From the NCBI GenBank assembly GCA_016859345.1, contig CM029116.1, forward strand, positions 6,047,643 to 6,111,642: a stretch of 64,000 nt of DNA. Direction: 5' to 3'. The notes under the pieces were generated by a model. It had not been told where the DNA came from and searched no databases. It saw only the letters and a list, made by a program, of their open reading frames with translations. Shown piece by piece: positions 22,401-34,600 of this stretch (positions are counted from its first letter, which is position 1; each line of letters begins with the position of its first letter). Source of the stretch: Istiophorus platypterus. Its lineage: Eukaryota; Chordata; Actinopteri; Istiophoriformes; Istiophoridae. A program made the position numbers and the translations under genes.

Positions 22401-25400
22401 GGCAAATTTCAAGCCGCATGAAAAGTGCTCTTGATGTTCCCTTTCAGTTTTCCGCATTTTTCGATTAATGTTCTGATTGGTAAGAACATTACTGAGTTAC
22501 ATATTTTAAGGCTTCGTGCGATACAGGCGAACTTCTGTTGTCAAGCGTGAAGATCCCTCTGACGGATTGGTCGATGCATTCAGAGCGAGCCTGTACATTT
22601 TCTTCTCAGGAAAACACTAGCCGGCTTACTTCTCAGCAATAGGGGCGGATTCCAGGAGAAAATGGCTTTCCTGAAATGAGTTCCCACCGACAGCCGACTG
22701 TTCTCGAAAGTCTCCTAATCACACCAAAGTTTTAATTGATGTTTTTTACATCCTGAAAATTCAGTAATTTGAGGTGTATACCCTCCTACACTTAAAATGC
22801 CAACTTCACAGTTCAGGTGCAAGTAGTTACATTAGCGCGGAGCAGATGGCATTTAGTCACTTTAATGGTGAGCCCCTAAGATGCGTAGCGGTGTTAAATA
22901 GAAGCGGTAGGTATCAGATGTAATTAGATTCAATCCCTAATTTAAAAAAAAGTGCCTGAATTTTGATTTTGTTCAGCGTGTGCTTTTCTTTTTTCTTTTC
23001 TTTTTTTTTTCTTTTAAATACTTATCTAGTGTTATTAATCATTACAGTTGCTGGGCCCTGCAGCTGTCATGTTTAATAACATCACAAGTAGCAAATTTCT
23101 CTCAAAAGAGACAATCGCCGAAATGTTCCAGACTTAGAACAAGCACTGGCAAGAAGTGCAATAACAAATGAATGATAGATGTGTGAGACAAAAGGGAAAG
23201 ATGATTTTGTCACATATCCATATTTCTATGGAGAAAATGGCTGCATCCCTCTTTCAGCATCAAGTCATAGAGGGAATCAGTTTTTAGTAGCTGCGCCGCA
23301 GCCCTGACATTGTGAAAAAAAAACCCTTGTTCTCCCTGTCACTAATCTATGCGCTACCCAATTTAGGTTTTGTGTTTTAGTATTGTGGCGACGGAAGGTG
23401 CAGGCCGTTTAACAGAACTAATGGAAAAGAGCATGACCCTGTTCTCAAGGGGGACTGTAGAGTCCCAAGATCAACACCATGAAAAAATAATGAGTTCAGA
23501 CTCTGAAAAGGCAACCGCAGCACAGAAGCGTAATGATACAGGAGGCTGGGCCCGGTGTGCATACTAGCTGCTCCTCCTGGCCGGAGTCGCTCCTCCGCAT
23601 CCCACTTCAGCTCTTCATTAAAATGACTGTGAATAACTAGCAGATGTGCAGAGCGGCACGGTAATGTAACATGTCGTCAAATACGCACGAAAGGACTCCA
23701 GACTTATGTGGACATATGGGCATACGGTCACTACTGTTTTGATCCGTTTTGCCGCTGATACACCTGATGGATTTTTGTGTTTGATGTGAAGTTGTTGGCT
23801 GCCCGATGATGGTGCCAAGTCAGGAAATCGGCACTGGTTTCACGGTTATTTCCCTCTGGTGACATAGGGGTTATACCTCCAATGTTGCTGTCCTAAATAG
23901 TGTGCTATTGCCCAGGTGTCTGGATCCAGATAAAAAATACACTTAGATATGACATAAAGTCCAGATACTCTGATCTGAGATTTGCCCTTTTTTAACTATT
24001 GTCATGTGCTCACACTAAAAACCTTTATGCGCAATGCAAGACCGTTTTTTAACACACATGACAACGCTGGAAATTCTGCCTCCTTCACTGCAAATCAGTG
24101 GCAAAAACTGAATTGTGTTACGAAACTCCATCCCAAGCCTTAAATCTTAAGCCATGTTGTAGGAGAAGGTTGTACGATTTGATGGAGCCAGGGGTTGGGA
24201 TTGATGTTTGGTTTAATGTTTTTATGGGTTGGGCCTTCACCTGGAGTACTTTACCATGGTTAGTAGTGCTTGACTCCACTGTTAAAGTACCAGAGGTACT
24301 TTAGCACTGCTAGCTAACAAATCTAGAATGAGTGTAAAAAGGCCATTTGTTCATTTTGAGTCAATCCAGCAGGTTTTTCTATGGTTTCACATGGTGGGGA
24401 TTTTTCTACACTCAAATTTAATACTGTTAAAAAATTAAAATAACCCAAAAACACCCGATTTTCCATCGGTCTCTCATTAGACGATGGAGAAAAAACCAAT
24501 ATAACAAAACCAATACCCCACGTAACTTTTTTTTTTTTTTTTTTTTAATTGCTTCAAATTTTTCTGATATCGAGACACTGAAAACAGCTCTGCCGCCAGT
24601 GGTGAATACAAATTTCTTTCTATTAATGGTGTCGGAGATTGATGGCTAGCTGAGTCAGACCAGGTTAAAAAAAAAAAAGTGTTGAAAAATAAATCTGTTG
24701 CAGCAAAAGTGAAAAATTACTTGAACAATAGGCAAGGAAATTGTTCTTTTTCATCATTTTTCTCTTAAAACGCACTGAAGTATCTTTTTTGTCAGACGAG
24801 TTGGAAGGGAGAAATGCCGACCTCTATCCTCTCTTGAATTATTCCCTGTTACAGTGGATATTTTTGCACAACGCATGCACGTAATTGTATCCTTACAGCT
24901 TTGATGGATGAGATTCAAGAGTTAAAGTCTTATGGATTTTGTAGGTTTGTGCAGTGTTATTTTAGTAGTGTCTTCCGACTTCCCCCCTGTTTTTTTGAGT
25001 AGACGGATGAAGGTAGGTATGGGCACAGTGAGGGCAATGGAGTGTGGCTTGCCTCAACCCTGTCACTTTGATAGAGTGAATACATTGTGAGAGATAATGG
25101 AAACTTTCTATTCAGCGAGGGCTGGAATAAAGAGAGCCTTCCTACTCATTCATCAACATTGATTACTGTACAGCCCATGGCCTGGAAAGAGCATGGGAGC
25201 ACTACTTCTCACAAAGACTCTGCTGAATTGCAGGTAGAGGAATCAGAAAACAACAAAAGTGCAATACTGGCCTTTTAAGAAACATCACCCCAATTTGTTT
25301 TAAGGTGAAGCCGTACAACGTCTGAAACACTGAGCTTTAGGGTTATAAGGAAGGTTGTTCCTGCGCTGTGTACAGCCTTGCAGAACCGGCCCGCTATACT

Positions 25401-28400
25401 TTACTTAGTGAAAACATGTGCAGCACAAAAGGGCCAGTATTAATGGAGCATTCAGGGAAATTTTGAGGCAGGTACAACCTTGAAAAAGCACCGTTAAACA
25501 AACATACTGTATGTATATTGTGTTAATAAATTCACATCAGATGATACTAGCATGCCACACTTACAGTAGAGTTTAAAATATAGTTCTTGTAGTTTAGGGC
25601 CTTGTGTAAAGGGCTCTTTTCAGTAGCTGCCCCCCCCCCCCGTGTACCCCCATTTTTTTTCTTCTCACTTCTGTTTGACTCCTTTCAAGCTAATCGGATA
25701 AGACAGGGTATATTCAACTTCTGTAGTCGTGTGTGTGTGTGTGTTTGTGGAGGGTTTTCAGTCTGAGCTGCCGAATGTGAAGTACTTCCAAGTGTGACAA
25801 TCAGAACCAATCCTGGAAGATTTTTTTTCCCTCCCTCTCCACTGCTTGATGATGGCAAGGCAGCAGCGATAATTGTTATTATATTATGAGCTGCTCAGTT
25901 TGCTTCGACACACTCCAGTGGTGCTGGCTTGTCAATATTTTCTTTCCTCCGCCTCCCCGGAGCAGGGACTGTATATCGCTCACCTCCTGGTTGAGCACCT
26001 TGTGTTCTGCACCTCATTTAGAATCTCTTCTCTCGGCACTACTCGGGTGTCATGTCATATCACGCTGCAAGTAGGCTATCACCTTAAAACTGTTTAGTCT
26101 AAACAGGCCTCGTTTCAGTGTTCATTTGCCTGGGCCCGAGGCCCACTGCCGGCGAAGCCTGCATCAGTGGGGCGCCTCCCTAACTCCCCCTGGGTGATGA
26201 TTTTCAGTCCATATCCTGTAATATCCAGTGGAAGTGGAAAAACTGCAGCATGATTTAAGAGCAGGTTATGTTGGAAAACATGCAAAAAAGAAAGATAATA
26301 TGTTTATACACACATCTGCACTACTATACACCTTGGCATACAAAGACTCTAAATGAGAGCAGTTAACGGCAAGCTTCAATCTTATGAATAACTATTTTCT
26401 TTGTTATCGAGTGGCAGTCGGCTTGATCAAAAGCCTGGCGTGTTCGCACTGTATCATGTTACTACAGTTGTCTGGAGCACAGTGAAGTCTCAGCTCTGCC
26501 ACAGCTCTATGGCCAGAGGCCCGCGACGAATACTGAACAATTCAGACAGCAACGGCAGGAAAATACGAGCATAAATTCTGGCAGTGCTGTGAGGGGATGT
26601 CCCCCGGAGGTCAGATTTTGACTGCCCGCGAACCTTAAGGTAAGAATTCCTTACAATGGCGTTATGATAATCTCAATTTGCTTATATATGTTAATTAGCC
26701 CTGTGAGGTTTAGTTGTTTTTATTTAGCGGACGCTAGCTATCTCAACTTCGGATGTAACCTTAGACATTACTAGGATGTAGTTAAACAGAATGCCGGTGA
26801 CACGGCCTAATATCGCCACTTGAGAAGGGGACGAATGCTGCCCTCGAGGAACAGGTCAGGAGCTTGACTGATAAAACCCCTGTGACAGTTTCTTCTTGCA
26901 GTGGTTGCAGTCAATTCATAAACGTCATGTCTAAACCCATATCTGTCTTTTAATTGAAACAGCAGTTGCAGCGTTATACTTTGTTAGCATGCAGGTCGCA
27001 ATAACATCAGCCATAATTAAGAAAAAAAAAAAAAATAGCAGCTGCAAGACGGCTAAGCTGTAACTTCCAGCTTTCAGGAGGTTTGCCAAAAAATCTGTGA
27101 TGTGCCAGTTTTCGTTTGCACATCTGGCACTCGGGTTTTTTTTGGGGGGGGGGTCATCTTCGTAAATTTGGAAGTTCTTCCAGATGCTTGACATCTTGCT
27201 AGCAAAGCTGAAGCTTGTGAGCCTGTTACATGGATGAGAGCTGTGATGCACAAAACTATCAAAAAGATTAAATGTCCTTATCTGAGGTTGAGTAAAATAA
27301 TTCATCTTAATGCAAAGTGAATAATGTCGGATTAGTATTTCTTACTTTATGGGCTGTTTTGGATTTTTGTGTCAATACACATATACAATAATGATGAAAA
27401 AAAAAAACCCACAGAATTTGAATACTGATTTGGACGTCGATTACCATGGCAACGGTAGCAGCTTCAAAGCTTTTCTTTTTTTTTTTTTTTTTTTTTTTAC
27501 CCCTGCAGACGTCTGTCAAACTGCTTCATTATTACGACTCCAGGCTTCCTTTGTGCTGACATTGTTTTTCCCACTTGCTAGTTTTTGGACAACCTGAGCT
27601 ACAATGCGTGTATTATTTGTATGTTGAGGCCTGTTTACTCTGCATTTACAGTGTGTAGCTTGCCTTGACAGATATAATTACACACAACAAACGCAGACTG
27701 GAATGGATGAAATACATTTCTCCCCTCATGACTCACTGCTTGCAGCTGTATCTCAAGGTTTCAGTCTCTCTGAAGGGAAAGTGTTCTCGGTGACCCGTCT
27801 TGGCGTTGATGCCACCGCAATAGTTTACAATCAGAACAATGGGAACTCTCACTGAATAAGCCGCCGTGTGTACGTATGAGAGCGAGACCTGTCTGCTCAC
27901 CCTCTTCAGCAGGAGTCTCGGCGTAGAGCCGGCCCATTGAAAACCCTTTCAGTTCGCCCAGTTTTCTAGGCAAATCCTCTGAGCTGCTTTGGATGGTTAT
28001 TCAATTGACGGGAACGGCAGTCTCCTGGCAGCAAAGTTATAAAATGACAAAGGCAGCTACATGGAGATGAGCAATTTTTTTTAAGCACATTAGCTAATCA
28101 TTTAAAAAGAGTAAATTTCTTAAATTAGATCAAATGATTCTTCAGGTTTGTGTTAGGAAGTCAAGATATTCATGATTGATACACCAGTGCAATGTCTGTA
28201 TTTAACACAAAGCTGTGTGTCGGTGCAATCTGGCCGCTAGTGCCCTCAGCAGGTAAACAGAAAAAACGCGCATATGAAAATAAAGAGTGATCTCTGTTAC
28301 AACAGCTGTTACTTGCATACAGTACATGCTTCGGCCTGATTGGTTTGACTGTTTAGCATAATGCAAGTATTTGCAAGGTAGCATCTCCTCGGGGTGAAAC

Positions 28401-28593
28401 TGCCTCGGGGGAGATGGCAGCCAGATGCGTCCCACCGAGGATTTGTGCATATGCAAAGATTCGAATGTGGCTTTCCACAAAGTGGGTGTCAACTCACTTG
28501 GATAAGTGCTGCAACGCAAGCACTGAAATGGGAACAGAAAAGGAAACGGGCAATCTGCCCCCCCCCCCCCCCAAAAGTCTTTTTTTCTATCAA
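18480..28593. other. Ten-kilobase noncoding interval
   Basis: No exon or transposon was recognised. It holds a GT microsatellite (19439-19495), a run of 14 G (21353-21366), long T runs (about 24527-24546 and 27477-27499), C runs (about 25629 and 28557-28572) and a short GT tract near 25727. A T-run/G-run junction lies near 27136. Short frames in this interval match nothing I know. Confidence 0.5.
19439..19495. repeat. (GT)n microsatellite
   Basis: GT repeat with occasional tttg interruptions. It explains the CV-rich and HT-rich short frames on the two strands. Confidence 0.95.
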
Positions 28594-28629
28594 GTTTTTA
28601 ATGTTAAAAACGTTTTTAATGTTAAAAAC
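28594..28629. repeat. Two perfect 18-bp tandem copies of a near-palindrome
   Basis: The unit gtttttaatgttaaaaac occurs twice with no spacer, and each unit is almost its own reverse complement. It lies just downstream of a C run and a T run. Confidence 0.9.
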
Positions 28630-31600
28630 GCACAAGAGATACTCTCTTGCGAACAGCTCGGCCTCATCGCCACAGAATTTCCCTTCAGCGGCCAAACACT
28701 GCAGAGCAGGAGAGCGTTTTCTGCCACCGACCTCTGATGATGCTATGATATCTAAACACGGGGGCGCGGGGAGATATCTTTTCCCCTCCCTCATTTATAC
28801 AGCTCACGTTGTGATGAACTTAGCGAGTCTTATCTGGCTCACCAGGATATAGAGATTGACTCGCAGACTTGGCCACAATAACATAAAGAACTGTATTTGA
28901 CCTTGGAGGTCGGGGGAATTTGGCTCAATGCAACATGGTGTCAAATCCACTATAGATCAGTCTTTAGAGTTAATACACATACTGTATGACACAAAGCCAA
29001 AATCACCTTTTTTGAACCAGTATTTGAATTACTCGCAAGCTTATTTATATTCTAACTAGAATTTTCATGTTAATCCTTTTACTGTGTATTGTCTCCAAAC
29101 ATGAAGTGTCATAGGTTTAAATGGCAAAGAGAAGCTGCGTGTTTTGCAGTAGCCCCGTGAATGGGTGTGCTGCAAATTTCAGCATGCCACTGTGGGGTTA
29201 TTAATCGTGTCGGATACAGGGTGGGAAGACAAATATTGTATGTCCTTCACACAGAGGATTAGATATTATCAGCTTGTGTTTCCCACAGCTAGCCCAGCCC
29301 ACTCAGTGTAAACCTCGGGACTGCATACTTAAGCAAACAGAGAGGCCTCGTAGCCAGGCGGGGGCACGGGCGGGATGAGAAAGGATGAGCGAAGGACTCC
29401 AGCGGGCCGGTTTAGAGGCCAGGAATTTGCCTGTTTTTGTGTAGCCTATTTCGATTAAGTGCGAACAAAGACTCCATTCTGTGCAACTGTGTGCGCGTGC
29501 GTGTGCATAGGACTCAGATCCCTAAACGCTCCCGATAGCTGTTTACGTCGCTTAGCTTTTACGTTTGGTGGATCGCCTCTTAATTATTTGGTCAAACTAC
29601 CGCTTTCATTTTGGTCGATATCGTTACATGCATGCTGTTGTCGTGGTTTTCTGTTGTAACTCTGGTTTGCTCGCTCAATCCGGCTGCTTAAAAGGGGAAA
29701 AAAAACCTCCCTTAGTGTAGCATCCCTAACAATATATTTACGCCCCTTATTGTTTTCTTTATGAAGCAGCCCTGCATATAAATTCTTGCAATTTCCATCA
29801 AAACAAATCAACTCCATACTGAGTGCATCACATATGTAACTTTGTGCTATTTTCTCGCTATTCCAATCTCCTGTCATTTATTCCGAGCTAATCACAAACA
29901 TATGGGGACAAGGCTGCAACAGCATCAACCCCACAGTGGATTTTCCTTGTATTTGGTTGGCTGGGAAACAAGGAGTTATAATTGGGGGAGCAAGTCAACC
30001 TATCCTGGTAGCTACCTGGGTCGGTCGCCATAGATAGCAACATAAGGCAGGCACACTGGAGAGATTCTAATGGCATTTATTATGAGCAAAATAGCTTTGC
30101 TGGGCCCGGTTGAGTACTGTTATTGTCATTCTATCAGGGTTGTCTGTCTAATATACTTTCCAAGGCGACGATGTCTGAGACTCGCCATCACACAATCAAA
30201 ATCACAATACAGGGACCTGTGTTCACTCAGGTGAATTTACCTTGCAGTGATCTTGTAATATTCTAATTTGAAAATGATTTTTTTTTCTTTTTTTCAGTTT
30301 AAATTTTTCCCTCTAAAAAACACACAGAGGTTTGAACCTTTCAAATACCTGTTTTTGTGCATTATGTCCAGAGGGTAAACCAGTACATCTAGAGACACAA
30401 CTACTTGGGTGCACATTTTTCGAGATGTGCCCTCAGGTTGCCAGAGCCATAATTGCTGGTTTTGCCATCTACCTACCAAAATCTGAAGAATTTCAAAACA
30501 CAATTTTGTTTTTTTTTTTTTTCTTCCTCTGAGATCACTTTCTGTCTCAGGCAATGTTGGGTTCTAAGCTCTCTGCCATCACGTCTCCTGTTGACTTATT
30601 CGCTGCTTTCAGCTTGATCTACATTTGTTTTTCAATAAAAGTAAGTACACTGAGTGACTTCGCTACGTCATTTGTCCCCTATGTCATTAGCTGCATGGGC
30701 CCATGCGAGACAGCTGCAATAGTGCTGCTTTTTTTTTTCTCATCAATCAAATATTGAAATATTAATTTTTGCAATCTATTTATGTTTTTTTAACATTTCG
30801 ATGATTAAAATCAAATTTATAATATTTGTTAATAGTCCTACTGTAAGAGGAAAAATGAAGAGGGGAAAAAAGTGTAGAATTAGGAATACCAAATCTGTAA
30901 CTGCCAGTTTTTCACAGTTAGTTCCACCTCCTAGCCAACCGTGTAATATCATAACAAAAATAATAATAAAATAATCATCCAGGATTCTAAAAATGCCGTT
31001 AAAAAGAGCAGTTAGTAGAAGAACGAGGTCGATTAGTTCTTCTTGACATATAGACGATATGAAAACTGCTCTCATTGAATGAAACCTCACCGGATCAGGA
31101 AAGATATTGTTGTTTTTGTTCTTTTTTATTCCGGTGATTTTTTTTTTTTTTTTAATTTTATTTTTTCCTTGGTTGTATCTGTACTTTTGTCGGTACATCA
31201 GTAATGAGGGAATCGGATCACCCGAATGATGATGCGGGGGACAAAGGTGACAATGAGGCTACACTTGGCTGCAAGTTTTCTGCGGCATACTAAAGCTTTG
31301 TTTCTGCAGGCATAGCAGGCGGCGCCGCAGTGCTTCCTTCCTTTCTAATTAAGTTTGTTTGTTGCGTTGGGATCTAGGGCTTGCTTGTCATGACCACCCA
31401 CTGGAAATGAGACTTGTCATACTTTCTTCAATGCCACATTCAATTGATGAGATAAAAATAAATAAATAAATAATAATAATAATAATAAAAAAAAAGAAGA
31501 AGAGGGAACGTAGGTGCAAAGACTTACTAAGATAAATCTGTCTGAACTCTCCCATTATGTGCCAAGTGGGATGCAGAGATTAAATCTGCTGTTGACTCGC

Positions 31601-34600
31601 GGGTTTATCAGCCGTCACATTGCCCTTGGCGAGGCCTCCTGTTGCTTGACTTAAGCACCGCTTGTGGCCATGTTTGTCATTCTTGAAAAGATATTAGCCT
31701 TTATAATTTAGATGGGAGAGTTGGCATTGAGGCCTTGATGTCCCATTTCAAGGCTATTTCTTAGCGCTCTGCTGGGTAAATTAAGTTAATATTCTGAATG
31801 CAAGATTGCAGCCACAAGCGTCATGAACATTCATCTCTCAATCTTTGTGTAAATACATAATCAAGTTGTCATAAAAGTGAAAAGCATGCAGACGAAAACA
31901 GGCCATTACATACAAATTTATTAGAAAATGACAGTTTACCCGGTAATTTAAATGGCTTTGGGTTTGTCTGTTGCTGGAAGTTCTGTCTTTTGTCAGATTC
32001 AACCCTAACCTCATTCAGATTTCTATAGTGTTTAATGTCAACAGTTATTAGATAAATATGGACAGCGACGGATCTATTTTGTCTCAGGGAAACTATCCTG
32101 AAAAGTATTTACTCGGTCACGTTTTTCAAATGCCCTTTTTCCAGTAGCTATGGTCGTTTAATTGCAGAAACGATGGTTGCTGATTAGACTATAACGCTGA
32201 TTTTAGTCAGTGGAGGCAGACAACAGATGATATCTGTCCTACCTGATTGTGGGAGGCTTATATAAATGACCCCATTATAATCATGGAGATTGAACAAACT
32301 TTAGTCTTGTGCAAAAGCGGGAGGCTCCGTCTCTATTGAGTGTGCAGTCTGACCTGGAAATCACCAAAAAATCATGCTTGAAGAGCTCTCAGAAAACTCT
32401 GCATAACATCTCATGCAATTTAAGGAAGGCAGCTCCTCTACAGTTGAGGTGGAGCTGTAGATCTTTGCCAGTGGAGAGGAACACGACTCCAGTCAGACAA
32501 GTTAAGCGGCTTCATTTTCTCATTCTCTTTTAAAACACAATTTACTCCATGATACTTAAGGACATTACATCCTTTAAAGCACAACATTTAACTGAACCAG
32601 AACAAATTTCTGGTAAATTATTTCACCATGAATTGTCTATATAGTTACCTGATATTTTTTGCAGTGGGGAAACTGGAGTTGTTACATGATAACTCCAGAG
32701 AAATTTGTAGTCTTGTATATTTACAGCATAACATGGTGGAATTTCTTGTACATGAAAGTGATTCTTGATGTCTCATGAAATCCATTGGTAATCAGGGGTA
32801 TTTCTTGTTTACTTCTTTGTTTTGTTTTTTTTTGTTTACAGCATTCCCTTGGTATACAATTAATTAGTATAACTTGTGTTCCCACTTTGCGCCGAAGATT
32901 TTCTCTCTCTCATACACACACAACACACACACAAATTTATAGTGTATATATCTATATATCTATATCAATATATCTATATCTATATCTATATCTATATATG
33001 TGTGTCTGTATATGTATATATGTCTGTGTATGTATATATGTGTGCGTATGTATATATGTGTCCGAATGTATATATGTATATTTTTATATATGTATATACA
33101 TATTGTATATATTATATGTGTGTGTTTGTGCATGTGCGTGTGTGTACACAAAGCTGTGTACTGAGTTAACCTAAGGAGAGAACATTTGTTTGTCAGTTAA
33201 TTTACAGGTGTAGTAATTAGTATTTTCCAGTAATTTTGATATTCCTTATTTAATGCCCCTATAATGAAATCCGCCCTGGGGTTTTTAATGAGTTACACGC
33301 CAAGTTAAAACAGTGTCATTACCTCTTAATGACAAATGGACGATACATTAGTCTATGAGCTTTTTTATCATGCAGTGTTAATGGAACTGAAATGATTATG
33401 ATGTGTTCATGTCACTTAATCTGTAATTGAAGCAGAGTGTTACTCAAAGTGCCTTTACAGAGATCTCGATTTAAACAAGTCTTGCGAGTGTAAATCCTCT
33501 ATTTACAGAAATAATTTTCTTGCTCCGAGGGAGGAATTAATATTGAACACTAAATATTTTCACTGGCACCATTGTGGTCTTGCTGATAGAATTGGAACAT
33601 CCTCATTAATTAATGGAGATGAACAAACATTGTATAAAACATTGATGGAAAACTTTGCCGCAGTCTGAATGGATTCATGGATCTTCCGGGGTGCACACAG
33701 CACAAATCGTGGAGCCCCGTGACTCTCCCATTGAACTTCAAAAACAAAGTCTTTTGCTCTTACATTAGTTTGATTATTTTATTAAGTGGCCGGACAAAGC
33801 AGATACCATAGATTTGTAGATGAAATCGCTGTGCAGACCATGACTTTATATCTTGAATCGAGTTATCCAACTTTGGCTAGATGACATTATCGATGCAGTG
33901 AGTTCAGACTCTTAAGGCTCTGCTCTTTAAAAATCTTTATTATCTGTTTTTTTAATCTATATTTTGCCACCGTCTGCCACATGTGCCAGAGACAGCATCT
34001 GCTGGTGCCATTTTCAGATTCAGTGCCAGTGGCTGGCAGTTAAGTTACAAGGGCACTAGAACTGGCCAGAGTATCACTGCAGTCCTTTTTAGACTAGACA
34101 GATGGATGTGAGTCATAAGCCAAAGATTACGCCAACCAGTGGTTGATGAAATGGCAGATGGGTGGGAACTTGTGAAGCATCCCATTAGCTATGTGGTATA
34201 ACTGTTATCTTCCTAATTACTTTTTCACTTTGGGATCGTTAGGACAGGATGTCACCATTTTTAGCCGAAGAAGTGGCAGGGGAAAGACTGACTGCTGGAA
34301 TCAGTATTTTTTTCATTTATTTATATATTTATTTATTTTTGATAATGCAGCTCCATTCACGTCGTTAATGAGAAGACAAAAAAATGTATATATCATGGTC
34401 ATAGCACATTGCTCAGGGCCTGATAACGACATACATTACATTTTCGTAAAAAAAGGGGGGGGTTATTCAAATAAATGAAATAAATAACTAGAATCATATG
34501 GTTTAAATGTAAAACTTATCAGCATTTAACTAATGTATGTTTTAAAATCCTTTTGGAATCCTTATTCAATTATGGCTGAATTGTCAGGGGCTATGGGGAA

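Noticed and set aside
28394..28852. Overlapping frames of 152 and 107 codons on + and 101 on -
   Set aside because: Poly-Pro and poly-Gly come from the C run, and the NVKN repeats come from the 18-bp tandem pair. It is an artefact of low complexity.
30776..31198. Minus-strand frame of 140 codons, hydrophobic with Lys/Asn runs
   Set aside because: The Lys-rich part comes from A/T runs. The hydrophobic part follows from AT-rich composition and matches no known membrane protein.
32785..33174. 129-codon frame rich in Tyr, Ile and Cys
   Set aside because: It is produced by the complex microsatellite.
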